The notes under the pieces: generated by a model
What the model saw: only the letters and a program-made list of their open reading frames with translations
The model's database searches: none
What the model was told of the DNA's origin: nothing
Shown here: one piece after another, positions 45,135-52,796 of the stretch
Position numbering within the stretch: position 1 is the stretch's first letter
How the letters are laid out: every line of letters starts with the position of its first letter
Source of the DNA: Streptomyces sp. CB02009
GTDB taxonomy: Bacteria > Actinomycetota > Actinomycetes > Streptomycetales > Streptomycetaceae
Assembly: GCF_001905825.1 (NCBI RefSeq)
Contig: NZ_LIVV01000007.1
Span: 248,001-312,000, forward strand
Length of the DNA: 64,000 bases
Reading direction: 5' to 3'
Program-made: the position numbers and the translations under genes

Positions 45135-47165
45135 ATGACCTTGCACGGCGCGGACGGAGCCGGTGGTGCCGACGCGCTGCTCACGGTCCTCGAACTACTG
45201 GCCCGGCAGGCCCCGCCCGCCCGCTTCGACAGCCTCCTCGACGAGGCCAGGCTCGCCGGAACCGGCGGCGCGGAACTCGACCGCGTCGAACGGGCCGTCG
45301 CCCTCGCCGGAGAGGTGACCGCCCGCCGCGAGGCGGAAGAGCGCCGCGAGGCGGGACTCGCCACGCTCACCGACACCGCCCGCGACCTCACCCGGTCGTA
45401 CGACCTCGACAGCCTGCTGCGCGTGATCACCCGCAGGGCCCGCCGACTCCTCGGCCTCGACCTGGTGTACGTGACCCTCCGCGGCCCGCAGGGAACCTGC
45501 TACGTCCACACCGCCGAGGGCTCCCGCACCGGACAGGCCGGCGGCCCGAGGATCGCCCCCGGCCTGCGGATCGCCGAGGGGTACGGGCTCGGCGGCGCCG
45601 TCCAGGCGCACGGCGAGGCCGTGTGGACCGCCGACCGCCTCGCCGACGAACGCTTCGCCTCCTTCGACTCCCTCGACGCCGGCGTCCACGTCCCCGCCTT
45701 CGACGAGGTCGCCGAAACGGCCCTCCGCGCCGAGGAGGTGCACGCGGTGATGGCCGCGCCGCTGCGCAGCGGCGACACCGTCATCGGCGTCCTGCACGGC
45801 GCCGACCGGCGGGTCCGCCACCACACCGGCGAGGAGATCGGGCTGCTCACCGCGCTCGCCGACCTCGCCGCACTGGCCGTCGAGAAGGCCGGACTCCTCG
45901 ACAGGACCCGGGCCGAGGTCTCCGAACTCGAACGGGACAGCTCCCGGGTCCGCACCAGCCTCACCCGGATGCGGCACGTCAGCGAGGCCCACGGCCGGAT
46001 CATGAGCCTCGTGCTCGCCGGCGGGGACCTGGGCAGCGTCGCCAAGGCCGCGGCCGACGCCCTCGACGCCACGGTGATGATCCGCGACCAGGGCGGCCGC
46101 TGCCTCGCCACCGCGGGAGACATACCCGGGCTCGTCGAGGAGGCCGTCGCCAAGGCCTCGCTCGACGCGCACGCCCGCCGCCGCCCGGTCCTCGCCGACG
46201 ACGACACCTGGGTCGCCCCCGTCATCGCCGGCTCCGAAGACCTCGGCGGCCTCGTCATCCGCGCCGCCGGCGGCCTCACCGGCGAGGACGAGCGGCTCCT
46301 CGAACTCGCCGCCCAGTCCGTCGCCTTCCTCCTCCTCATGCGGCGCTCCACCGCCGTCGCCGAGGGACCCGTCCGCGACGAACTCCTCGACGACCTCATA
46401 GCCGACCCGCCGCACGCACCCCAGCAGATCGCCCAGCGCGCCCGCCGCCTCGGCGTCGACCTGCGCAGACCGCACGTCCTCGTGCTCGCCCGGCCGGAGG
46501 GCGGCGAACAGGGCAGGGCCGTGGTGTGGGCGTCCTCGTACGCGTACCGCCTCAGCGGTCTGAAGACCGTGCAGGGCGGCTGCATCGTGCTGCTGCTCCC
46601 CGGCATCGACGCCTCCGCCGCCGCCAGGGCCGTCGCCGACGAGCTGTCCCCGCTGCTCGGCCACCCCGTCTCCGTCGCCGCCGCCGGACCCGGCCAGAGC
46701 CCGGACGGCGTCGCCCGGATGCACCAGGAGGCCGGGCGCTGCCTGGACGCGATGAGCGCCCTCGGCGGCACCGGTTCGGCGGCGTCCGTGCAGGACCTGG
46801 GCTTCCTCGGGCTGCTGCTCTCCGACGACAACGACGTCGACGGCTTCGTCGAGGCGGCGATCGGACCCGTACTCGACTACGACGCCGAGCGGTTCACCGA
46901 CCTCACCCACACCCTGGAGGCGTACTTCGCGTCCGGCGGCAGCCCGACCAACGCGGCCGAGGCGCTCCACGTCCACCCCAACACCGTCTCGCGCCGGCTG
47001 GAGCGGATCGGCGAACTCCTCGGCCCCGAGTGGCAGAAGCCCGGCCAGGTCCTGGAGGTCCAGCTGGCGCTGCGCCTGCAGCGCACCCGGGAGGTCCTGG
47101 CCAGGGGCCGCGCCACCGCGGACCCGGGCCGGCCGGCGGCGGGCCCGCCGGAGCGGAGCGCCTGA
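45135..47165 (+). CDS. GAF-domain PucR/CdaR-type transcriptional regulator
   Basis: A 676-residue regulator: helical N-terminus, GAF sensor domain (about 75-255), a coiled segment with Arg/Leu repeats, a middle domain that may sense a ligand, and a C-terminal PucR helix-turn-helix (about 595-655, LEAYFASGGSPTNAAEALHV then HPNTVSRRLERIGELLG). It resembles regulators of purine, amino-acid and secondary metabolism. It starts 213 bases after the SARP gene and has its own promoter. It converges with the transposase-like gene, 35 bases apart. Confidence 0.88.
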   Translation: MTLHGADGAGGADALLTVLELLARQAPPARFDSLLDEARLAGTGGAELDRVERAVALAGEVTARREAEERREAGLATLTDTARDLTRSYDLDSLLRVITRRARRLLGLDLVYVTLRGPQGTCYVHTAEGSRTGQAGGPRIAPGLRIAEGYGLGGAVQAHGEAVWTADRLADERFASFDSLDAGVHVPAFDEVAETALRAEEVHAVMAAPLRSGDTVIGVLHGADRRVRHHTGEEIGLLTALADLAALAVEKAGLLDRTRAEVSELERDSSRVRTSLTRMRHVSEAHGRIMSLVLAGGDLGSVAKAAADALDATVMIRDQGGRCLATAGDIPGLVEEAVAKASLDAHARRRPVLADDDTWVAPVIAGSEDLGGLVIRAAGGLTGEDERLLELAAQSVAFLLLMRRSTAVAEGPVRDELLDDLIADPPHAPQQIAQRARRLGVDLRRPHVLVLARPEGGEQGRAVVWASSYAYRLSGLKTVQGGCIVLLLPGIDASAAARAVADELSPLLGHPVSVAAAGPGQSPDGVARMHQEAGRCLDAMSALGGTGSAASVQDLGFLGLLLSDDNDVDGFVEAAIGPVLDYDAERFTDLTHTLEAYFASGGSPTNAAEALHVHPNTVSRRLERIGELLGPEWQKPGQVLEVQLALRLQRTREVLARGRATADPGRPAAGPPERSA

Positions 47166-47200
47166 CCGCCGCGGCCGCGCGGGGCGACCGCCGGCGCGGG

Positions 47201-48472
47201 TCAGCTCGCCGTCCGGGCCGTCCGCCCCGATCCGTAGCCGGAGCCGTAGGACGCCTCCCAGTCGGTGGCCGCCATGACCGTCGCCGCGTGGGCCGCCGAC
47301 GCCAGCGTGATGTGCCGGTGCCAGCCGCGGAACGAGCGGCCCACGAAGTCCCGCAGCCCCGCCCCCTCGCCGACCTCCACGAAGTCCCGCTCCACCCTGC
47401 GGGCCAGCTTCGTCAGCCGCAGCAGCGAGCCGACCGGCGAGGCGGTCAGATCGCTGATCCACACCCGGGCCGGGGGCCGCCGCGGGTCGTCCCACTCGCC
47501 GAGCAGCACCAGCGGACGCATCCGCTCGCCGCCCGGCGTGGGCAGCGCCACCCGCACCGCCGTGGCCAGCGAGGTGCGCGAGGTCCGCGCGCCGGCCACC
47601 GTGTCTACCCAGCTCACCGGCCTGCGCAGGCCCTTGAGCGACTCCAGGATCTGCATCGCCGACAGCGGACCGGCCCCGAAACCGGGCAGCGAGCGGTCGG
47701 CGATCGCCAGCCGGGACCCCGGACCGATCCGGGCCACGACCGGCACTCCCGCACCGGCGAGCCGGGTCAGGGCCGCCCGCCCCGCGCCGCCCCGGATGTC
47801 AAGGAGCACCGGCTTGCGGGTCACGTCCGGCCAGCGGGCCGTGTCGAGCGCCGCCGCGACGGCGCACTCCTCCAGGGTCTCCTCGCCGGCCTCCTGGGGA
47901 ACCTCCGCGCGGTCGCGCCGCGTACGGTCGTTCACCCACGGGTCCGGCAGGAACAGACGCCAGTTGACGGGCACGCTCAGCTCGTCGCTGGCGAACCACA
48001 CCCCGAACGCCTGCTGGCCGTGGAAGACCTGCCCGCGCTCCGGGTCGAACCGCCGGTCCACACCCACCGAGTGCTCACCGGCCTTCGGTATCGGCATCGG
48101 CCGCACCACCCAGGCCTGCGGGCAGCTGTTGCGCTCCAGGTACCGGGCGAGCGAGGCCCGCATCGGCTGCCAGTCCCAGGTGGAACTGGACACGAAGTGG
48201 TGCAGGCTCTGCTCGGCGGCGGGACCGCCTATCTGCGCGGCGATGTTGCGGATCGACTTGCGGCCCTGCGCGGTGAGCAGGCCGTGCAGATACTGCTCGG
48301 CCTTCAGGCGCTGGTCCCGGCGCGGGAAGCCGGAGAACAGCGCGGCACACAGCTCGGCGTAGGCGTCCTCGCGCGAGCCGGGCGCGCCGGCGGACCTCAC
48401 GACGTCCAGGGGAACGGCCGGCGGCACGGACCCGGTCACGGTCCTGCGCTTGGTTGCGACGGATGTACTCAC
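47201..48472 (-). CDS. IS701-like transposase homolog lacking catalytic residues (probably domesticated)
   Basis: Start chosen at GTG 48472 (GGAG 5 bases before); 423 residues. The pattern LKAEQYLHGLLTAQGRKSIR, KAGEHSVGV and GWHRHITLASAAHA is that of IS701-family DDE transposases. In those, as I recall the family, the first catalytic Asp lies in a VVDETG motif before KKG; here that spot reads WVVRPMPIPKAG with Arg124. The C-terminal segment before GWHRH reads GLRDFVGRSF, without the expected Glu. Asp225 in PVLLDIRGG may match the second Asp. No terminal inverted repeats or target duplications are seen. It is intact, with host-like codon use, so it is probably a retained DNA-binding protein rather than a decaying insertion. 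Confidence 0.78.
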   Translation of the reverse strand: MSTSVATKRRTVTGSVPPAVPLDVVRSAGAPGSREDAYAELCAALFSGFPRRDQRLKAEQYLHGLLTAQGRKSIRNIAAQIGGPAAEQSLHHFVSSSTWDWQPMRASLARYLERNSCPQAWVVRPMPIPKAGEHSVGVDRRFDPERGQVFHGQQAFGVWFASDELSVPVNWRLFLPDPWVNDRTRRDRAEVPQEAGEETLEECAVAAALDTARWPDVTRKPVLLDIRGGAGRAALTRLAGAGVPVVARIGPGSRLAIADRSLPGFGAGPLSAMQILESLKGLRRPVSWVDTVAGARTSRTSLATAVRVALPTPGGERMRPLVLLGEWDDPRRPPARVWISDLTASPVGSLLRLTKLARRVERDFVEVGEGAGLRDFVGRSFRGWHRHITLASAAHAATVMAATDWEASYGSGYGSGRTARTAS

Positions 48473-48649
48473 GACACTCCTGCCCGAAGGTTGCGCAGCT
48501 CCCTCCCGCTGCTCCACCACCGTCGCCCGACACGGCCTCCGGCGGCGAGGTGTACCCGGCACCCGAATCGGCCGCCGGATGGTGACCGGACCACCCCCCG
48601 CCGTGTCGTCGCAGGTCGGAGGCGTGTCCCGGGGCCCCTCACGGCCCAC

Positions 48650-48689
48650 TTCCGGAGGGTCGTCCACCCCTCGGAACGGCCCTCCGGAA
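48650..48689. repeat. Long inverted repeat in the gap before crcB
   Basis: TTCCGGAGGG (48650-48659) and CCCTCCGGAA (48680-48689) are perfect 10-bp arms 20 bases apart. The 385-base gap 48473-48857 between the transposase-like gene and crcB otherwise holds GC-rich sequence without a supported gene. It must contain promoters in both directions; I see no clear boxes. Confidence 0.5.
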
Positions 48690-48857
48690 TACCCCGTGGG
48701 GGATCTGACAGACTCGCCGGCCCCGCTTTGACCCGTCGCAGGGCGTGGCCGGACCATCGCAGAGCGAGGCTGCACGGGCCGGACCCCGGTTAATGCCCCA
48801 GGCCGGGGGCCGTGCCTGTGCGCCTCGCCTTGACCCGTTCCTCGTAGGCTTCCGGCC

Positions 48858-49301
48858 ATGGGACTGCGCGCGGAACTGCCGGTCGTCGGGGTGGTGGCCG
48901 CCGGCGGCGCCCTCGGCGCATCCGCCCGCTACGGCGCGGGACTCGTCTGGCCGACCCCCGAAGGCGCCTTCCCGTGGACCACGTTCACGGTGAACGTGAT
49001 CGGGTGCGCGCTGCTCGGCGCCCTGATGGTCCTGCTGACGGAGCGCCCGACCGAGTGGTCGACGGCGCCCCCGCACCCGCTCCTCCGACCCTTCCTCGGC
49101 ACCGGGTTCTGCGGCGGGTTCACCACCTTCTCGACGTACAGCCTCGAGACCGAGCGGCTGCTGAGCGCCGGGGACCCGACGCGCGGCCTGCTCTACCTGG
49201 GCGGCACCCTCGTCAGCGCGCTCGCCGCCGTCGGGGCCGGCGTCGCCGGCGCCAGGGCCGTGCACGCCAGGACCGGCCGGGGCCGGGTGGGGGGCGCGTG
49301 A
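48858..49301 (+). CDS. crcB: Fluoride channel subunit CrcB/Fluc (first copy)
   Basis: A 147-residue, four-helix protein with Fluc motifs GGALGASARYG, TFTVNVIGCALLG and GFCGGFTTFSTYSLE. The latter Phe/Thr segment lines the pore. Paired with a second copy that starts in its stop codon (GTGA), it likely forms a heterodimeric fluoride exporter channel. The C-terminus is extended by a basic Gly/Arg tail. Confidence 0.93.
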   Translation: MGLRAELPVVGVVAAGGALGASARYGAGLVWPTPEGAFPWTTFTVNVIGCALLGALMVLLTERPTEWSTAPPHPLLRPFLGTGFCGGFTTFSTYSLETERLLSAGDPTRGLLYLGGTLVSALAAVGAGVAGARAVHARTGRGRVGGA

Positions 49302-49651
49302 ACTGGCTGCTGGTCGTCGCGGGCTCCGCCGTCGGCGCGCCCCTGCGCTACCTCACGGACCGGGCGGCGCGCGCCCGCTTCGGCCCCGGCCTCCCGTGGG
49401 GCACGTTCACGGTGAACGTCGTCGGCTCGTTCGTCCTCGGACTGCTCACCGGCGTGACGTCGGCCCAGCTCCATCTGCTGCTCGGCACGGGCCTGTGCGG
49501 GGCGCTCACCACGTACTCGACCTTCTCGTACGAGACGCTGAAGCTCTCCGAGGACGGGGCGAAGGGGTACGCGGCGCTCAACGTCGCCGCGAGCCTGGCC
49601 GCCGGACTCGGAGCCGTATGGCTGGGAGTGGAGACGGCCAGGCTGTGGTGA
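49298..49651 (+). CDS. crcB: Fluoride channel subunit CrcB/Fluc (second copy)
   Basis: GTG 49298 overlaps the first copy's stop; 117 residues. Motifs GSAVGAPLRYLTD, TFTVNVVGSFVLG and GLCGALTTYSTFSYETLKL match the family. The two copies are divergent enough to be specialised partners, as in heterodimeric Fluc pairs of Gram-positive bacteria. Its stop is 9 bases from the end of the convergent uricase gene. Confidence 0.93.
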   Translation: MNWLLVVAGSAVGAPLRYLTDRAARARFGPGLPWGTFTVNVVGSFVLGLLTGVTSAQLHLLLGTGLCGALTTYSTFSYETLKLSEDGAKGYAALNVAASLAAGLGAVWLGVETARLW

Positions 49652-49660
49652 TCCGGTGCC

Positions 49661-50578
49661 TCAGGCGGTGATCCAGTCGCTGGTCGCGATCACCGGCTGC
49701 ACGCCCTCACGGTGGATGGTGCCCTCGATGAGGCCGTACATCCGGTCCGCCGCGAAGTAGACCTCGTTGTCGTTCTTGAGGCCGAAGGGCTCCAGGTCCA
49801 CCAGGAAGTGGTGCTTGTTCGGCAGGTTGAGCCGGACCTCGTTGACCGTGGAGACGTTGTCCAGGACCCGGTCGGCCATCGCGTGCAGCGTCTGCTGGAG
49901 CGAGTAGCTGTACGTCTCCGCGAACGCCTCAAGCAGGTGGCGGCGCACCTTCTGGTACGAGCGGTCCCAGTCGTGCCCCTCGTCCGCGGCGGCCGGGGCC
50001 GAGTTCGCCCAGCGGGCGGTGACCTTGGTGGCCAGGATCCGGTCGTACGCCTCCTTGAGGGTCGTGTACTTGTCCTTGATGAAGCCGTGGAACTCCGAGT
50101 TCGTCGAGTTCATGACGGTGAGGTCCTTGAGGCCCGAGAGGACCTGGAGCCCGGTGTTCGCCGAGTAGGTGATCTGGGCGGTGCGGACCTCCTGCCCCTT
50201 GCGGGCGAAGGAGTGCTGCTCCTTGCGGGTGGGCACGGAGATCCGCTCCCAGGCGTACTCCTCCACCCGGATCTGCGCCTCGTGGATCACCGCCTGCGAG
50301 GTCACGAAGTGCTTGGCCAGGAGGATGCCGAAGGCCTCGGGGGAGGCCACGCCGTGCTCCTTGGCGAAGGCGTAGACCGTGTTCTTGGTGGTGTCGGTCG
50401 GCAGGCAGTTGCCGTTGTCGCCGGTCAGATGGACCTCGCGGTACTCACCGCGCAGCGCCACCGACACGTTCAGGTCGCGGATCTCGTGCCACGCGCCGTC
50501 GTCGCCCTTGCGGGTCACGGCGACGATGCGGTTCTCGGCCTTGCCGTACTGGTTCTGCGCCAGGACGTGCTTGCTCAT
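49661..50578 (-). CDS. uox: Urate oxidase (uricase)
   Basis: Start at ATG 50578 (MSKHVLAQNQYGKAENRIVA), GGAG 9 bases before; 305 residues. Uricase hallmarks are Lys in YGKAENRI, Thr in PTDTTKNTVYAF and His in LPNKHHFLVDL, which form the known Lys-Thr-His catalytic relay. SNTGLQVL and NSTNSEFHGF lie in the substrate pocket. It oxidises urate to 5-hydroxyisourate in purine breakdown. No other purine genes adjoin it, which is unusual. Confidence 0.95.
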   Translation of the reverse strand: MSKHVLAQNQYGKAENRIVAVTRKGDDGAWHEIRDLNVSVALRGEYREVHLTGDNGNCLPTDTTKNTVYAFAKEHGVASPEAFGILLAKHFVTSQAVIHEAQIRVEEYAWERISVPTRKEQHSFARKGQEVRTAQITYSANTGLQVLSGLKDLTVMNSTNSEFHGFIKDKYTTLKEAYDRILATKVTARWANSAPAAADEGHDWDRSYQKVRRHLLEAFAETYSYSLQQTLHAMADRVLDNVSTVNEVRLNLPNKHHFLVDLEPFGLKNDNEVYFAADRMYGLIEGTIHREGVQPVIATSDWITA

Positions 50579-50953
50579 GCTGCTCAGCTCCTGCGGGTAC
50601 GTGGATACGGATATCCCGTACGCCCGGCGTCCAGCGTCCCCCCGTCGTCCCCGAGAGTGCCGCTCCCCGCCGTCCGACCCGTGAACGGCGGGTCGCCCCG
50701 GGACTGACGAGCATCCCGGTCCGTAGGTTTCGCTCGAAGATATGTCCCCTTCCGGCCACTGGCAATGGGTGAGCGCCGAACCGGCCGGAGCCCGCGGCCC
50801 GTGGGCCGGGTCACCCGTACGTACGGGACGCGTCAAGACGGGCACGGACGGCGTTAGGGGCACGTCAACGGAGGCGGCGGGGCGGCCGGGGAGAGGTTTC
50901 CTCGATTCGTCCGAGAATCCGTTCTTCCTTCTTCCTGCATCCGGGAGCTCACG
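50579..50953. other. Intergenic region between uricase and kdp operon
   Basis: A 375-base divergent region. It holds the perfect palindrome CCCGTACGTACGGG (50814-50827) and the inverted repeat CGGCCC-GT-GGGCCG (50795-50808). These are candidate operators for either side. I found no match to the c-di-AMP (ydaO) riboswitch core and no convincing -10/-35 pair. Confidence 0.45.
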
Positions 50954-51037
50954 ATGGCCGACGTGGCCTTCGTCGTCACCACGATCGCGGTCTTCGCGCT
51001 GGTGGCCTTCATCGCCAAGGGGGTGGCCAAGCTGTGA
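50954..51037 (+). CDS. 27-residue membrane micropeptide at the head of the kdp operon
   Basis: ATG 50954 has GGGAG 7 bases upstream. The peptide is one helix (VAFVVTTIAVFALVAFIA) flanked by MAD and a basic end KGVAKL. The stop overlaps kdpF's GTG by GTGA, so it is translationally coupled to the operon. Size and topology resemble KdpF, but the sequence differs, and KdpF itself follows. It may be a second small subunit or a leader peptide that controls kdp translation. Confidence 0.65.
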   Translation: MADVAFVVTTIAVFALVAFIAKGVAKL

Positions 51038-51123
51038 GTGCCGAGAACATCGTCGGTCTGCTCGTGGCCGCCGCCCTGCTGGGCTATCTCGTCCTCGCCC
51101 TCGTCAAGCCGGAGAGGTTCTGA
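51034..51123 (+). CDS. kdpF: KdpF, small subunit of the potassium ATPase
   Basis: A 29-residue single-helix peptide (SAENIVGLLVAAALLGYLVL followed by ALVKPERF). The C-terminal LVKPERF is the conserved KdpF ending. It stabilises the KdpABC complex. GTG 51034 overlaps the preceding stop, and kdpA starts 8 bases after. Confidence 0.9.
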   Translation: MSAENIVGLLVAAALLGYLVLALVKPERF

Positions 51124-51131
51124 GTACGGCT

Positions 51132-52796
51132 ATGAGTCCCGTTCTTGCTGGAGTCCTCCAGCTTCTGGCGTTGATCGTCGCGCTGGGTCTGTCGTACCGG
51201 CCGCTGGGCGACCACATGGCCCGGGTCTACTCCTCGGAGAAGCACCTCCGGGTGGAGAAGTGGATCTACAAGGGCATCGGCGCCAACCCGTCGGCGGAGA
51301 TGCGCTGGCCCGCGTACCTGCGGGGTGTCCTGGCCTTCTCCGCGGTGAGCGTCCTCTTCCTGTACCTGCTCCAGCGGGTGCAGGGTGCGCTGCCGGGCTC
51401 GCTCGGCTTCGTGTCGATCGACCCGGACCAGGCGTTCAACACGGCCGCCTCGTTCGTCGCCAACACCAACTGGCAGTCGTACTACGGCGAGCAGGCCATG
51501 GGCCACGTCGTGCAGACCGGCGGCCTCGCGGTGCAGAACTTCGTGTCGGCGGCCGTCGGCATGGCGGTGGCGGTCGCGCTGGTGCGCGGTTTCGCCCGCT
51601 CCCGTACCGGTGAGCTGGGCAACTTCTGGTCCGACCTGGTCCGCGGCACGGTCCGGATCCTGCTGCCGATCTCCGTGGTCGGCGCCCTGGTCCTCGTCGC
51701 CTGCGGCGCGATCCAGAACTTCGCCGGCATCCACGAGGTCGGCCAGTTCACGGGCGGTCCGCAGCAGTGGAACGGCGGGGCGGTGGCCTCGCAGGAGGTC
51801 ATCAAGGAGCTGGGCACGAACGGCGGCGGCTACTTCAACGCCAACTCGTCCCACCCCTTCGAGAACCCCGACGGCCTCTCCAACCTCTTCGAGATCTACC
51901 TGATCCTGGTGATCCCCTTCGCGCTGACGCGGACGTTCGGCCGGATGGTCGGCTCGCTGAGGCAGGGGTACGCGATCCTCGGCACGATGGCCGCGATCTG
52001 GCTCGGGTTCACGGCGCTGATGATGTGGACCGAGTTCGCCCACAACGGACCCGCCTTCGACCTCGCGGGCGGGGCGATGGAGGGCAAGGAGACCCGGTTC
52101 GGGATCGCCGGCTCGTCGATCTTCGCTGTCGCCACCACGCTCACGTCCACCGGCGCGGTGAACTCCTTCCACTCCTCGTACACCGGCTTCGGCGGCGGGA
52201 TCACCATGCTCGGCATGCAGCTGGGCGAGATCGCGCCCGGCGGCGTCGGCTCCGGCCTCTACGGCATGCTGATCATGGCGATCATCGCGGTGTTCATCGC
52301 CGGCCTGATGGTCGGCCGCACCCCCGAGTACCTGGGCAAGAAGATCGGCACCCGCGAGATCAAGTTCGCGGCCTGCTACATCCTGATCACCCCGGCCCTG
52401 GTGCTCTGCTTCACGGCGGCCTCGTTCGTCCTGGACACGCCGTCGCACTCGATGACCAACTCCGGCGCGCACGGGTTCTCCGAGATCCTCTACGCCTACA
52501 CGTCGGGTGCGAACAACAACGGCTCGGCCTTCGCGGGTCTGAACGCGGACACCCAGTGGTTCAACACGACCATCGGCATCGCGATGCTGCTCGGCCGGTT
52601 CCTGCCGATGGTGTTCGTGCTCGCGCTGGCGGGTTCGCTGGCGGAGCAGAAGCCCGTGCCGGAGACGGCGGGCACGCTGCGGACCGAGAAGCCGCTGTTC
52701 ACGGGCCTGCTGGTCGGCACGATCCTCATCATCACCGGTCTCACCTACTTCCCGGCCCTCGCGCTGGGACCGCTCGCCGAAGGGCTCGCAGCATGA
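51132..52796 (+). CDS. kdpA: Potassium-transporting ATPase subunit A
   Basis: A 554-residue membrane protein of the KdpA channel type. Selectivity-loop segments are TSTGAVNSFHSS, LGTNGGGYFNANSSHPFENP and SGANNNGSAFAGL, in keeping with the SKT fold. It binds potassium and passes it to KdpB. No strong ribosome-binding site; coupling with kdpF is likely. The stop overlaps kdpB by ATGA. Confidence 0.96.
   Translation: MSPVLAGVLQLLALIVALGLSYRPLGDHMARVYSSEKHLRVEKWIYKGIGANPSAEMRWPAYLRGVLAFSAVSVLFLYLLQRVQGALPGSLGFVSIDPDQAFNTAASFVANTNWQSYYGEQAMGHVVQTGGLAVQNFVSAAVGMAVAVALVRGFARSRTGELGNFWSDLVRGTVRILLPISVVGALVLVACGAIQNFAGIHEVGQFTGGPQQWNGGAVASQEVIKELGTNGGGYFNANSSHPFENPDGLSNLFEIYLILVIPFALTRTFGRMVGSLRQGYAILGTMAAIWLGFTALMMWTEFAHNGPAFDLAGGAMEGKETRFGIAGSSIFAVATTLTSTGAVNSFHSSYTGFGGGITMLGMQLGEIAPGGVGSGLYGMLIMAIIAVFIAGLMVGRTPEYLGKKIGTREIKFAACYILITPALVLCFTAASFVLDTPSHSMTNSGAHGFSEILYAYTSGANNNGSAFAGLNADTQWFNTTIGIAMLLGRFLPMVFVLALAGSLAEQKPVPETAGTLRTEKPLFTGLLVGTILIITGLTYFPALALGPLAEGLAA

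Noticed and set aside
48700..48857. Fluoride riboswitch upstream of crcB
   Set aside because: The pseudoknot-type conserved core of the crcB motif was not recognisable.
47165..48860. Complete insertion sequence around the transposase-like gene
   Set aside because: No matching terminal inverted repeats or direct target duplications were found; the inverted repeat at 48650-48689 has both arms on the same side.
50579..50953. c-di-AMP riboswitch before the kdp operon
   Set aside because: No conserved ydaO core elements could be seen; only palindromic DNA motifs are present.
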